A stretch of 64,000 nucleotides of DNA from Hymenobacter cheonanensis (GTDB taxonomy: Bacteria > Bacteroidota > Bacteroidia > Cytophagales > Hymenobacteraceae), in assembly GCF_030581075.1 (NCBI RefSeq), contig NZ_JAUQSW010000006.1:271226-335225 (forward strand), given 5' to 3'. Below the pieces are notes generated by a model. It saw nothing but the letters and a program-made list of their open reading frames with translations. It was not told the origin of the DNA and searched no databases. Of this stretch, positions 9,057 to 17,000 are shown in pieces. Every line of letters begins with the position of its first letter. Position 1 is the stretch's first letter. The position numbers and the translations under genes are program-made.

Positions 9057-10060
9057 AGTAACAATGATTTCAAGTGAACAGCCCGCGCCAAAGCCCGCAG
9101 CCACTGCTCCTGCGCAAGATACAGCGCCTGCGCCCGGGCCAGCGTTACGGGCTCGAAGCGCAGCCGCGTGCCCGGCAGCGCCTGCGCCAGCCGGCCCAGG
9201 TCGGCCGAGATAACCTGGGCCAGCCGGGGGTAGCCGCCGGTGGTCTGGCAATCGGCCAGCAGCACAATGGGCTGGCCGCCGCCCGGCACCTGCACCGTGC
9301 CGGCGGCCACGGCGCTCGACAGCAGCTCGGCGTTGGTAGTGCGGGCCAGTTCGGGCCCGCTGAGCCGGGCGCCCATGCGGTCGGCCTCGGTGCTCACAGT
9401 GAAAATTTCCTCCCAAAAAGCCTGCTGGCTGGCTGGCGCAAACTGCGCATACTCGAGCCCGGGCAAAGCCCGCACCCTTAGCGGCGCGCCAGGCTGAGCC
9501 ACTGGCGCGGGGGCCGCGTGCCACCGGGCGGCCGTCCAGCCAGCAGTTCCTTCCGGCTTCAACCGCTCAAACAATCGCCGCGCGCGGGCTGGCCACTCGC
9601 CTACTGGTAACTCGTCGCCGACTTGCAGGGCGCGGCCGGCCAGCCCGCCCAGCGCGGCGCGCAGGTAGGTGGCGCGGCTGCCCAGCACGAGCGGCACGGC
9701 CACGCCGCCGGCCACCGCCAGCCAGGCCCGGCCCGCCGCCCGGGGCGCGCCAAAGGCCAGCACCGTGCCGGCCCGCACCGCCACTGGCCGGCCCAACGGC
9801 ACGGGCTGGCCGCCGATAGTCGCCGCCAGGTCGGCCCCGGTGAGGGCGAGCAGGGCATCGGTTTCGAAGCAAAGTGTGGGGCCGCGCAGCGTGGTTTCAA
9901 GGCCGGCCGCCGTTTCGGCGTTGCCCACCAGCAGGTTGGCGGTGCGCAGGGCGCAGGCGTCGAGGGCGCCACCCACGACCACGCCGGTTTTTTGGTGGCC
10001 CGCCCGCCCCAGGTCCTGCACGGTGGTGAGCAGGCCGGGCTTTCGCACGCTAATGGCCAT
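9053..10060 (-). CDS. pxpC: 5-oxoprolinase subunit PxpC
   Basis: 335-residue KipA/biotin-dependent carboxyltransferase-like protein, one of the two subunits that phosphorylate 5-oxoproline. It opens with [19 protein letters not shown], the signature of the family, and contains NLLVGN, LRGPTL and a C-terminal [19 protein letters not shown] segment. The length matches stand-alone PxpC. It overlaps pxpB by 11 bp upstream and pxpA by 4 bp downstream, within a tightly coupled operon. Confidence 0.94.
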   Translation of the reverse strand: MAISVRKPGLLTTVQDLGRAGHQKTGVVVGGALDACALRTANLLVGNAETAAGLETTLRGPTLCFETDALLALTGADLAATIGGQPVPLGRPVAVRAGTVLAFGAPRAAGRAWLAVAGGVAVPLVLGSRATYLRAALGGLAGRALQVGDELPVGEWPARARRLFERLKPEGTAGWTAARWHAAPAPVAQPGAPLRVRALPGLEYAQFAPASQQAFWEEIFTVSTEADRMGARLSGPELARTTNAELLSSAVAAGTVQVPGGGQPIVLLADCQTTGGYPRLAQVISADLGRLAQALPGTRLRFEPVTLARAQALYLAQEQWLRALARAVHLKSLLL

Positions 10061-10781
10061 TTGCGGGGGCTAGCAAGTGAAAATCAGCCGCCGAAATGGG
10101 CACGAAGCGCAGCCTGTCGCCGGCTTGCAGCAGGCTGGGCCGGGCCCGGCCAGGGTCGAACAGCCGCAGCGGCGTGCGCCCGATGAGCTGCCAGCCGCCC
10201 GGCGTGGGCAGCGAGTACACCCCCGTTTGCACGCCCGCAATGCCCACCGCCCCGGCCGGCACCAGCGGCCGGGGCGTGGCCCGGCGCGGGGTGGCCAGCC
10301 CGGCATCGAGCCCGCCGAGGTAAGGAAAGCCGGGCGCGAAACCCACCATGTACACCAGGTACTCGGGCCGGGCGTGGCGGGCAATCACGGCCGCGGGGGC
10401 TAGCTGCGTGTGCTGGGCCACGGCGGCCAGGTCGGGGCCGAAGTCGCCGCCGTAGCACACGGGTATTTCCATCAGCGGGCCAGGCCGGTAGTCGGCCGCG
10501 GCGGCCCGGGCGGCGGGCAGCAGGGCTTGTAACGCGCTCGCCATCTGCTCGTAGGGCAGCACTTCGCTAGCCTGGCTCAGCAGCCAGGGGTCGTAGTACA
10601 CGGTGAGGGTGGTGAAGGCCGGCACGTACTCGCGCAGGCCGGGCGGCGGGTGCTGGTCGAGCAGCCGGGCCAGCGCCTGAAGGAGCCGGTGCGTGGCCGG
10701 CGCAATGGCCTGGCCCAGCTCCAGCACCACGGCCGCGTCGCCGAGCGGGTAGAGGCGCACGAGCGGCAGAGAGTCAGCCAT
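10050..10781 (-). CDS. pxpB: 5-oxoprolinase subunit PxpB
   Basis: 243-residue KipI/allophanate hydrolase subunit 1-type protein. It has an N-terminal YPLGDAAVVLELG segment, EYVPAFTTLTVYYDP, then IPVCYGGDFGPDL and YMVGFAPGFPYLGGLD, followed by VPAGAVGIAGVQTGVYSLPTP, all diagnostic for this family. It acts with PxpC in ATP-dependent phosphorylation of 5-oxoproline before hydrolysis by PxpA. First gene of the operon. It diverges from the M1 peptidase gene with about 50 bp between start codons. Confidence 0.94.
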   Translation of the reverse strand: MADSLPLVRLYPLGDAAVVLELGQAIAPATHRLLQALARLLDQHPPPGLREYVPAFTTLTVYYDPWLLSQASEVLPYEQMASALQALLPAARAAAADYRPGPLMEIPVCYGGDFGPDLAAVAQHTQLAPAAVIARHARPEYLVYMVGFAPGFPYLGGLDAGLATPRRATPRPLVPAGAVGIAGVQTGVYSLPTPGGWQLIGRTPLRLFDPGRARPSLLQAGDRLRFVPISAADFHLLAPANGH

Positions 10782-10833
10782 GCGGGGAGCGGCTTAGTTT
10801 TGGGGAAATTGTTTGTTGTTCGTCACGCTTGCT

Positions 10834-13455
10834 ATGCCCGTGAACTACCGTAAATATGGGGCCCTCGGCGGCCTGTTGCTGGCCGCCGCCTGCCAGCGCG
10901 CCTCCTACCCTAGCGCGGCCACTGCGCCGGCCGCTACCTCTGCCGCCCCGAGCGCGCCGCCCGTAGTGCCCGGCGTGAGCCGCGAGCTGGCCGAGTTTCG
11001 CAAGCTGACTATTAGCCGCGTGGCCTACGACCTGCGCCTAAGCGTGCCCGGCCGCAAAGCCGACCCGGTGCGGGCCGAGGAAACCATCAGCTTCCGGCTG
11101 CGCGACAACCGCGCCCCGGTGCAGCTCGATTTTAAGGGGCTAGCCAGCCAGCTGCACAGCCTGACTATCAACGGCCAACCCGCTGCCATCGATTACCGCC
11201 AGGAGCATGTGGTATTGCCCGTCAACACATTGCGCATTGGTGATAACGAAGTGAAAATCAGCCTCGATGCCGGCGACTTATCACTCAATCGCAACGCCGA
11301 CTACCTCTATACGCTGCTCGTGCCTGACCGCGCCCGCACGGTGGTGCCGGTGTTCGACCAGCCTAATCTGAAGGCCACGTTTGCGCTGACGCTCAACGTG
11401 CCCGGCGCTTGGCAGGCCGTGGCCAATGGTCCACTACGCGAGGCCTCACCTCCTACGCTCGACGGCCGGGTGCCTAGCACGAGAAGCTACGCTTTTCTAC
11501 CCTCCGACTCTATCAGCACCTACCTGTTTTCATTTGCGGCGGGCCAGTTTACGAAGGTGACGCAGCAGGTCAATGGCCGGCCCATGAATTTTCTGCACCG
11601 CGAAACGGACACGACCAAAATCCGCCTCAGTATACCCGCCATTTTTCGGCTGCACGGCGAGGCGCTGGCTTTCCTGGAGAAGTATACGGGCATTCCTTAT
11701 CCGTTTCAAAAATTTGACTTCACGGCCATTCCCGACTTTCAGTACGGCGGCATGGAGCACGTGGGCAACATTGATTACAAGGCCAGTACGCTGTTTCTCG
11801 ACGAGGGCGCGACCAAGGACCAGGTGCTGGCCCGCCAGAACCTCATTGCCCACGAAACGGCCCACATGTGGTTTGGCGACCTCGTGACCATGCAGTGGTT
11901 CAACGATGTGTGGATGAAGGAGGTATTTGCCAACTTCATGGCCGATAAGCTGAACCCCGAGGCCGCCGCCGGCCCGGCGCAGCTGCTCAAATTCGTGACC
12001 GACCACTACCCCGCCGCCTACGCCGTGGACCGCACCGCCGGGGCCAACCCCATTCGGCAGCCGCTGGAAAACTTGCAGGAAGCGGGCTCGCTCTACGGCA
12101 ACATCATCTACCACAAGGCGCCCATTATGATGCGCCAGCTGGAGCGGCTGATGGGCGAAGAGCCCTTCCGGGTCGGTATTCAGGAATACCTCGCAACCTA
12201 CGCCCACGGCAACGCCACCTGGCCCGACCTCATCGCCATTCTGGATGCCCACACGCCCGCCGACCTCGCCGCCTGGAACCAGGTGTGGGTGAACCAGCCC
12301 GGCCGCCCGGTGTTCGACTACGAGCTGCAACCCACCGCTAGCCAGCTCGTTATCCGCCAGCGGGCCGAGGATGGCTCCGACCGCCTCTGGCCCCAGCAGT
12401 TTGAGGTGCTGGCCGTGTACCCGGGCGGGCCGGTGCCGGTGCCCGTCAACATGAGCCAGCGCGAGGTGACGGTGCCGCTGCCCGCCGGCCGGGGCACCCC
12501 TAGCTACGTGCTGCTCAACGCGCAGGGCCTAGGCTACGGCGTGTTTCCGGTGGCGCCCCAGGCTGCCGACCACCTGGCCGCCCTCGCCGACCCGGTGGCC
12601 CGCGCCAGCACCTACATTGCGCTTTATGAGAATATGCTGGCCGGCCGGGGGCTAGCCCCGCGCCCGCTGCTCGACCGCTACCTGGCCCAGACCGCGCACG
12701 AAACCAACGACCTCAACATCAAGCTGCTCACCGACCAGCTCGGCCGCATCTACTGGCAGTTTCTGACGCCCGCCGAGCGCACCGCGCTCGCCCCAACGGT
12801 AGAAAAAGCCCTCTGGCAGGCCCTGCAAAAGCAGCCCCGGCCCGGCGAGCAAAAGCTGTATTTCAAAGCCTACCAAAGCATTGCCCTCACGCTGGCCGCC
12901 CAAAAGCGCCTCTACCACATCTGGCAAACCCAGAATGCGCCGGGCCTGGTGAGGCTTACCGAAGACGACTACACCAGCCTGGCGCTGGCCCTGGCCGTGC
13001 GCGACTACCCGGCCCCGCAGCCCATTTTGCCCCAGCAGCTAGCCCGCATTCCGAACCTGGACCGCCGCCAGCGCCTGGAGTTTCTGATGCCCGCGCTCTC
13101 GCCCGAGGTGGCCGTGCGCGACCAGTTTTTTGCCTCGCTCAAGGACGAGAAAAACCGCGAAAAAGAAGCCTGGGTGCAAACCGCCCTGGGCTACCTGCAC
13201 CACCCGCTGCGCCAGGCTACCTCCGAAAAATACCTGCCCGCCAGCCTCGATTTGCTCCAGGAAATTCAGCAGACGGGCGATATTTTCTTCCCGGCCGGCT
13301 GGCTGCAAGGCACGCTGGGCTACTACCAGTCGGCCACGGCGGCGCGCACGGTGCGGGCGTTTCTGGCCGCCCACCCGAACTACAACCCCCAGCTGCGCAA
13401 CAAGCTGCTGCAGGCGGCCGACGACCTGTTTCGGGCCGAGAAGCTGGTCATGTAA
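10834..13455 (+). CDS. M1 family aminopeptidase, lipoprotein
   Basis: 873-residue zinc metallopeptidase of family M1. The N-terminus is a lipoprotein signal (GLLLAAAC, Cys20). The catalytic site is HETAH at residues 340-344 with the third zinc ligand E363 in WMKEVFANF, exactly the HExxH-18-E spacing. The exopeptidase motif usually written GxMEN reads GGMEH (305-309), so Asn is replaced by His. A C-terminal helical domain of about 350 residues follows. I chose the ATG at 10834 over an upstream TTG at 10813. It probably removes N-terminal residues from peptides at the outer surface or in the periplasm. Confidence 0.9.
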   Translation: MPVNYRKYGALGGLLLAAACQRASYPSAATAPAATSAAPSAPPVVPGVSRELAEFRKLTISRVAYDLRLSVPGRKADPVRAEETISFRLRDNRAPVQLDFKGLASQLHSLTINGQPAAIDYRQEHVVLPVNTLRIGDNEVKISLDAGDLSLNRNADYLYTLLVPDRARTVVPVFDQPNLKATFALTLNVPGAWQAVANGPLREASPPTLDGRVPSTRSYAFLPSDSISTYLFSFAAGQFTKVTQQVNGRPMNFLHRETDTTKIRLSIPAIFRLHGEALAFLEKYTGIPYPFQKFDFTAIPDFQYGGMEHVGNIDYKASTLFLDEGATKDQVLARQNLIAHETAHMWFGDLVTMQWFNDVWMKEVFANFMADKLNPEAAAGPAQLLKFVTDHYPAAYAVDRTAGANPIRQPLENLQEAGSLYGNIIYHKAPIMMRQLERLMGEEPFRVGIQEYLATYAHGNATWPDLIAILDAHTPADLAAWNQVWVNQPGRPVFDYELQPTASQLVIRQRAEDGSDRLWPQQFEVLAVYPGGPVPVPVNMSQREVTVPLPAGRGTPSYVLLNAQGLGYGVFPVAPQAADHLAALADPVARASTYIALYENMLAGRGLAPRPLLDRYLAQTAHETNDLNIKLLTDQLGRIYWQFLTPAERTALAPTVEKALWQALQKQPRPGEQKLYFKAYQSIALTLAAQKRLYHIWQTQNAPGLVRLTEDDYTSLALALAVRDYPAPQPILPQQLARIPNLDRRQRLEFLMPALSPEVAVRDQFFASLKDEKNREKEAWVQTALGYLHHPLRQATSEKYLPASLDLLQEIQQTGDIFFPAGWLQGTLGYYQSATAARTVRAFLAAHPNYNPQLRNKLLQAADDLFRAEKLVM

Positions 13456-13471
13456 GCTGCTTTTCCTATTT

Positions 13472-13576
13472 CACAATCGGCTGTCATGCTGAGCTTGCGA
13501 AGCATCTTATCAGGTTTGAGCGAGTCGCTCCTCTGTGATAAAATGCTTCGCAAGCTCAGTATGACAGCCGATTGTG
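13472..13576. repeat. REP-like inverted repeat, GTCATGCTGAGC type
   Basis: Two 41-nt arms (13472-13511 and 13536-13576) are inverted copies with about two mismatches. Each carries GTCATGCTGAGCTTGCGAAG (GTCATACTGAGC in the second copy). The loop itself contains a 6-bp palindrome GAGCGA/TCGCTC. It fills the gap between the M1 and M16 peptidase genes and can fold as a long hairpin. Related copies occur at 43502-43591, 34214-34240, 28886-28925 and 60740. Confidence 0.9.
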
Positions 13577-13642
13577 ATAAGCCGCAGAGAAAAGCCGGCG
13601 CCCAGGCGCGAACTTTGTTGCTTTCGTCGGTTTATAGCTACA

Positions 13643-14881
13643 ATGTCTGATTACCACCAGTTCGAATACCCCAACGGCATCCGCCTGCTGCACAAGGAGG
13701 TGCCGCACACCAAGATTGCGCACTGCGGCTTTTTGCTCGACATCGGCTCGCGCGATGAGCAGGCGCACCAGCAGGGGCTAGCCCATTTCTGGGAGCACAT
13801 GGCCTTCAAGGGCACCCGCAAGCGCAAGTCGTTTCACATCCTCAACCGCCTCGAAACCGTGGGCGGCGAGCTGAACGCCTACACCACCAAGGAAAAAATC
13901 TGCTTCTACGCCACGCTGCTCAGCACCCACTTCGAGCGGGCGTTTGAGCTGCTTACCGACCTGACCTTCAACTCCGTATTTCCGGAGCGCGAGGTGGAGA
14001 AAGAGCGCGGCGTGATTCTGGAAGAGATGAGCATGTACCAGGATGCGCCCGAGGATGCCATCATCGACGACTTCGACGCCGTGATATATGGCGAGCATCC
14101 GCTAGGGGTCAACATCCTGGGCACCCGCGAAAGCGTGAGCGGCTTCCAAACGGCTGACTTTCACGCCTTCTACAACGAGAATGTGCGCACCGACCGGCTG
14201 ATTTTCAGCTCGGTCAGCAATCTGCCGTTCAAGGAAGTGAAGCGGCTGGCCGACCGCTTTCTGGCGCCTATTCCGGCCCGGCTAGGGCCGCGCGAGCGCC
14301 TGCCCTTCAGCGGCTACGAGCGGCGCGACCGCACCGAGAAGCGGCCCATTTCGCAGGCGCACTGCCTGGTGGGCGGCCCCGCCTACCCGCTCACCGACGA
14401 GCGCCGGGTGCCGTTTTTCATGCTCAACAACATTCTGGGTGGCCCCGGCATGAACTCGCGCCTCAACCTGGCCGTGCGCGAAAAGTACGGCCTCGTGTAC
14501 ACCATCGACAGCTCGTACTCGCCCTATACCGACACTGGTTTGTTCGGTATTTACTTCGGCACCGAGGCCAGGCAGCTCAACCGCACGCTGGGCCTGGTGC
14601 AGAAGGAATTGAAGCTGCTGCGTGAGAAAGAGCTGACTTCCAGCCAGCTGCACGTAGCCAAAAACCAGCTCATGGGCCAGCTCGCCATGAGCGAGGAAAG
14701 CAACTCGGGCCTGATGCAGCTGCTGGGCAAAAGCACCCTCGACCTGGGCCGCGTGGAGCCGCTGCCCGAGATTTTTACCCGCATTGAAAACGTGACGGCT
14801 AGCCAGCTGCGCGAGCTAGCCAACGAGGTGCTGGCCGAGGATAACCTCAGCATTTTGCAGTACGTGCCGGAAGAAAAGTAG
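13643..14881 (+). CDS. M16 family zinc peptidase
   Basis: 412-residue pitrilysin-type metallopeptidase. The inverted zinc motif HFWEH is at residues 48-52, followed by GGELNAYTTKEK and KERGVILEEM, where the third zinc-ligand glutamate lies. The C-terminal half holds the inactive M16 repeat with the R/Y pair region (NSRLNLAVREKYGLVYTIDS). At about 45 kDa it is the single-chain bacterial type that works as a dimer, like YmxG/PqqL-related processing peptidases. I chose the ATG at 13643 because the frame upstream runs into the REP hairpin. It is followed by the SRA-HNH gene after 8 bp. Confidence 0.9.
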   Translation: MSDYHQFEYPNGIRLLHKEVPHTKIAHCGFLLDIGSRDEQAHQQGLAHFWEHMAFKGTRKRKSFHILNRLETVGGELNAYTTKEKICFYATLLSTHFERAFELLTDLTFNSVFPEREVEKERGVILEEMSMYQDAPEDAIIDDFDAVIYGEHPLGVNILGTRESVSGFQTADFHAFYNENVRTDRLIFSSVSNLPFKEVKRLADRFLAPIPARLGPRERLPFSGYERRDRTEKRPISQAHCLVGGPAYPLTDERRVPFFMLNNILGGPGMNSRLNLAVREKYGLVYTIDSSYSPYTDTGLFGIYFGTEARQLNRTLGLVQKELKLLREKELTSSQLHVAKNQLMGQLAMSEESNSGLMQLLGKSTLDLGRVEPLPEIFTRIENVTASQLRELANEVLAEDNLSILQYVPEEK

Positions 14882-14889
14882 CGCGCAGC

Positions 14890-15789
14890 ATGGCCAAGTC
14901 AGCGTCCGTCTTCGGCCCGGTGCAGGGCATTGCGCCCGGCCACGAGTTTGCCAACCGCCTGGAGCTGTGGAGTGCCGGCGTGCACCGCCAAACCCAGGCT
15001 GGCATCAGCGCGCGGCAAGGTGAGGGCGCCGAAAGCATTGTGCTCTCGGGTGGTTACGAAGACGACGAGGACCTGGGCCCGGTCATCATTTATACCGGCC
15101 GGGGCGGGCGCAGCGCCGAAAGCCAGCAGCAGGTGGCCGACCAGACCCTAACCGGCGCCAACCGCGAGCTGGCCCGCAACGTGCTCACGGGCTTGCCCGT
15201 GCGCGTGACGCGCAAGGTGCTGGAGGCTGGCCGCAGCTTTTACCGCTACGCCGGCCTCTACCGCATCGCGCGCTACTGGGCCGAAACCGGCAAGTCGGGC
15301 CACCGCGTGTGGCGCTTCCGGCTCGAAGAGCTAGCCGAATGGGAGGCTGAGCCCGCAACCGCCGCGCCCGACCTTTTTGCAGCCCAAGAGCCCACGTCCG
15401 CCTACGGCCCCGCGCCGCGCCGGCTAGCTACCACGCTGCGCCTGGTGCGCGATACCGCCATCACGCGCCAGGTGAAGCTGCTGCACGATTACCACTGCCA
15501 GGTGTGTGGCGAGCGGCTGGCTAGCCCCGCCGGCCCGTATGCCGAAGCCGCGCACATTCGGCCGCTAGGGGCTCCGCACCACGGGCCCGATGTGCTAGCC
15601 AACGTACTGTGTCTCTGCCCCAATCACCACGTGCTGTTCGACCTGGGCAGCTTCGGCGTGGCGGAGGATGGCACCCTGCTGGGGCTAGCCGGGCAGCTGC
15701 GGCAGCATCGCCAGCACCCGGTGGCGCCCGAGTTTCTGGCCTACCACCGCACGCACTTTTACGAGCCGCAGGCCGGCGAGCTACCCTAG
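14890..15789 (+). CDS. SRA-HNH modified-DNA restriction endonuclease (McrA-like)
   Basis: 299-residue protein. Residues ~5-155 form a YDG/SRA domain (FGPVQGIAPGHEFANRLEL, YTGRGGR, LYRIARYWAETGKSGHRVWR), a fold that flips and reads 5-methyl- or 5-hydroxymethylcytosine. The C-terminal HNH domain has a CxxC knuckle (C203, C206), the catalytic-region histidine in EAAHIRPL (H222), N238, and CLCPNHH (241-247). This is the architecture of SRA-HNH type IV restriction enzymes that cut modified DNA. It sits immediately before a second, HNH-less SRA gene. Cleavage specificity cannot be read from the sequence. Confidence 0.85.
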   Translation: MAKSASVFGPVQGIAPGHEFANRLELWSAGVHRQTQAGISARQGEGAESIVLSGGYEDDEDLGPVIIYTGRGGRSAESQQQVADQTLTGANRELARNVLTGLPVRVTRKVLEAGRSFYRYAGLYRIARYWAETGKSGHRVWRFRLEELAEWEAEPATAAPDLFAAQEPTSAYGPAPRRLATTLRLVRDTAITRQVKLLHDYHCQVCGERLASPAGPYAEAAHIRPLGAPHHGPDVLANVLCLCPNHHVLFDLGSFGVAEDGTLLGLAGQLRQHRQHPVAPEFLAYHRTHFYEPQAGELP

Positions 15790-15796
15790 CGCCGCC

Positions 15797-16249
15797 ATGC
15801 CGCTTCCCACTTTCGGCCACGTTGGCTCGGCCCGGCCGGGCGACTTATTTGCCTCGCGCCTCGACTTGTCTTTGCGCGGCCAGCACCGGCCACCACGCGC
15901 GGGCGTGTGCGCCACCGTGGCCCACGGCGCCGAAAGCATCATTCTGGCCGACCAGTACGAGGATGATGAGATTCACGATGACTATTTCTGGTATGCCGGC
16001 CACGGCGGGCGCGACGGCCAGACCGGCCGCCAGGTAGCCGACCAGGACTTCAACCACCGCAACCGGGCGCTGGCCCGCAGCCAGGAAACCGGCCGGCCCG
16101 TGCGCGTGTACCGGCGCATCGACAGCGCTCCGGCGGCCTGGCAGTTTCGCTACGAAGGGCTGTGGCGCGTAGTAGCCCACACGTACGCACCCGGCCGCTC
16201 GGGCTACCGCGTGTACCGCTTCCGGCTGGAGCCGTGGCTAGCCCCTTAA
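15797..16249 (+). CDS. stand-alone SRA/YDG domain protein
   Basis: 150-residue protein consisting almost entirely of one SRA/YDG domain, paralogous to the N-terminal half of the preceding gene: both share a FGxV opening, HGAESI/EGAESI, YEDDE, GGR, QVADQ, NRALAR/NRELAR, GRPVRV/GLPVRV and SGYRVYRFRLE/SGHRVWRFRLE. It has no nuclease domain. The gene starts 7 bp after the SRA-HNH stop and 9 bp before the next gene, so it is probably in the same transcript. It may be a partner that recognises modified DNA, a decoy, or a duplication product. Confidence 0.8.
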   Translation: MPLPTFGHVGSARPGDLFASRLDLSLRGQHRPPRAGVCATVAHGAESIILADQYEDDEIHDDYFWYAGHGGRDGQTGRQVADQDFNHRNRALARSQETGRPVRVYRRIDSAPAAWQFRYEGLWRVVAHTYAPGRSGYRVYRFRLEPWLAP

Positions 16250-16258
16250 CCTAAATCC

Positions 16259-16903
16259 ATGACCGACAACGACATTCAGGCCTACGCCAACCAGCACACC
16301 GAGCCCGAGCCGCCGCTGCTGCACCAGCTCTGGCGCGAAACGCACTTGCAGCTGCTGATGCCGCGCATGGCCACCGGCCACTGGCAGGGCCGCCTGCTGA
16401 GCTTGCTTTCGCACCTCGTTAAGCCTAGCCGCATTCTGGAAATCGGCACCTTCACCGGCTACGCCACCCTGAGCCTGGCCGAGGGGCTAGCGGCGGGCGG
16501 CCAGCTGCACACCATCGAAATCAACCCCGAGCGCGAAAGCCGCATCCGGCGCTACGTGGCGGCGGCCGGGCTGGCCGGGCGCGTGCGCCTGCACATCGGC
16601 GACGCGCGCGATGTTTTGGCCGGCTTGGTCGGCGAAGTGTGGGACTTAGTCTTTATTGACGCCGACAAGTTGCACAATGGCCAGTACTTTGAGCTAGTAG
16701 TCAACCAGGTGCGGGCCGGCGGCTTGCTGGTTGTGGACAATGTGCTGTGGGGCGGCAAGGCGTTGCCGGGTTATCCCCTCAAAGCCAACGACCACGATAC
16801 AAGAGCCGTGCGCGCCTTCAACGAACACGTGCGCCACGACCCGCGCGTGGTGCCGCTGCTGCTGCCCGTGCGCGATGGGCTGCTGCTGCTGCGCAAAGTG
16901 TAA
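16259..16903 (+). CDS. class I SAM-dependent O-methyltransferase
   Basis: 214-residue methyltransferase of the caffeoyl-CoA O-methyltransferase-like group (COG4122). The SAM-binding motif EIGTFTGYATLSLAEGL starts at residue 61 and the metal-ligand aspartates lie in VFIDADK (about residue 132) and VVDNVLWGG. Bacterial members include TrmR, which methylates 5-hydroxyuridine in tRNA, so an RNA target is possible. It lies 9 bp after the SRA gene, but the family is widespread in Bacteroidota, so a role in defence should not be assumed. Confidence 0.85.
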   Translation: MTDNDIQAYANQHTEPEPPLLHQLWRETHLQLLMPRMATGHWQGRLLSLLSHLVKPSRILEIGTFTGYATLSLAEGLAAGGQLHTIEINPERESRIRRYVAAAGLAGRVRLHIGDARDVLAGLVGEVWDLVFIDADKLHNGQYFELVVNQVRAGGLLVVDNVLWGGKALPGYPLKANDHDTRAVRAFNEHVRHDPRVVPLLLPVRDGLLLLRKV

Positions 16904-17000
16904 GGCGTTTTTTAGTGTGTGCTTCTCGTTTTTCGTAAGCACAATTCAAAGCTGCCGAACAACAAAAAACTATCCACGAATCTCAAACACCGCCTGCCCT

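Noticed and set aside
16259..16903. O-methyltransferase as part of a new defence system with the SRA genes
   Set aside because: The family is common in Bacteroidota genomes in other contexts; adjacency alone does not support a defence role.
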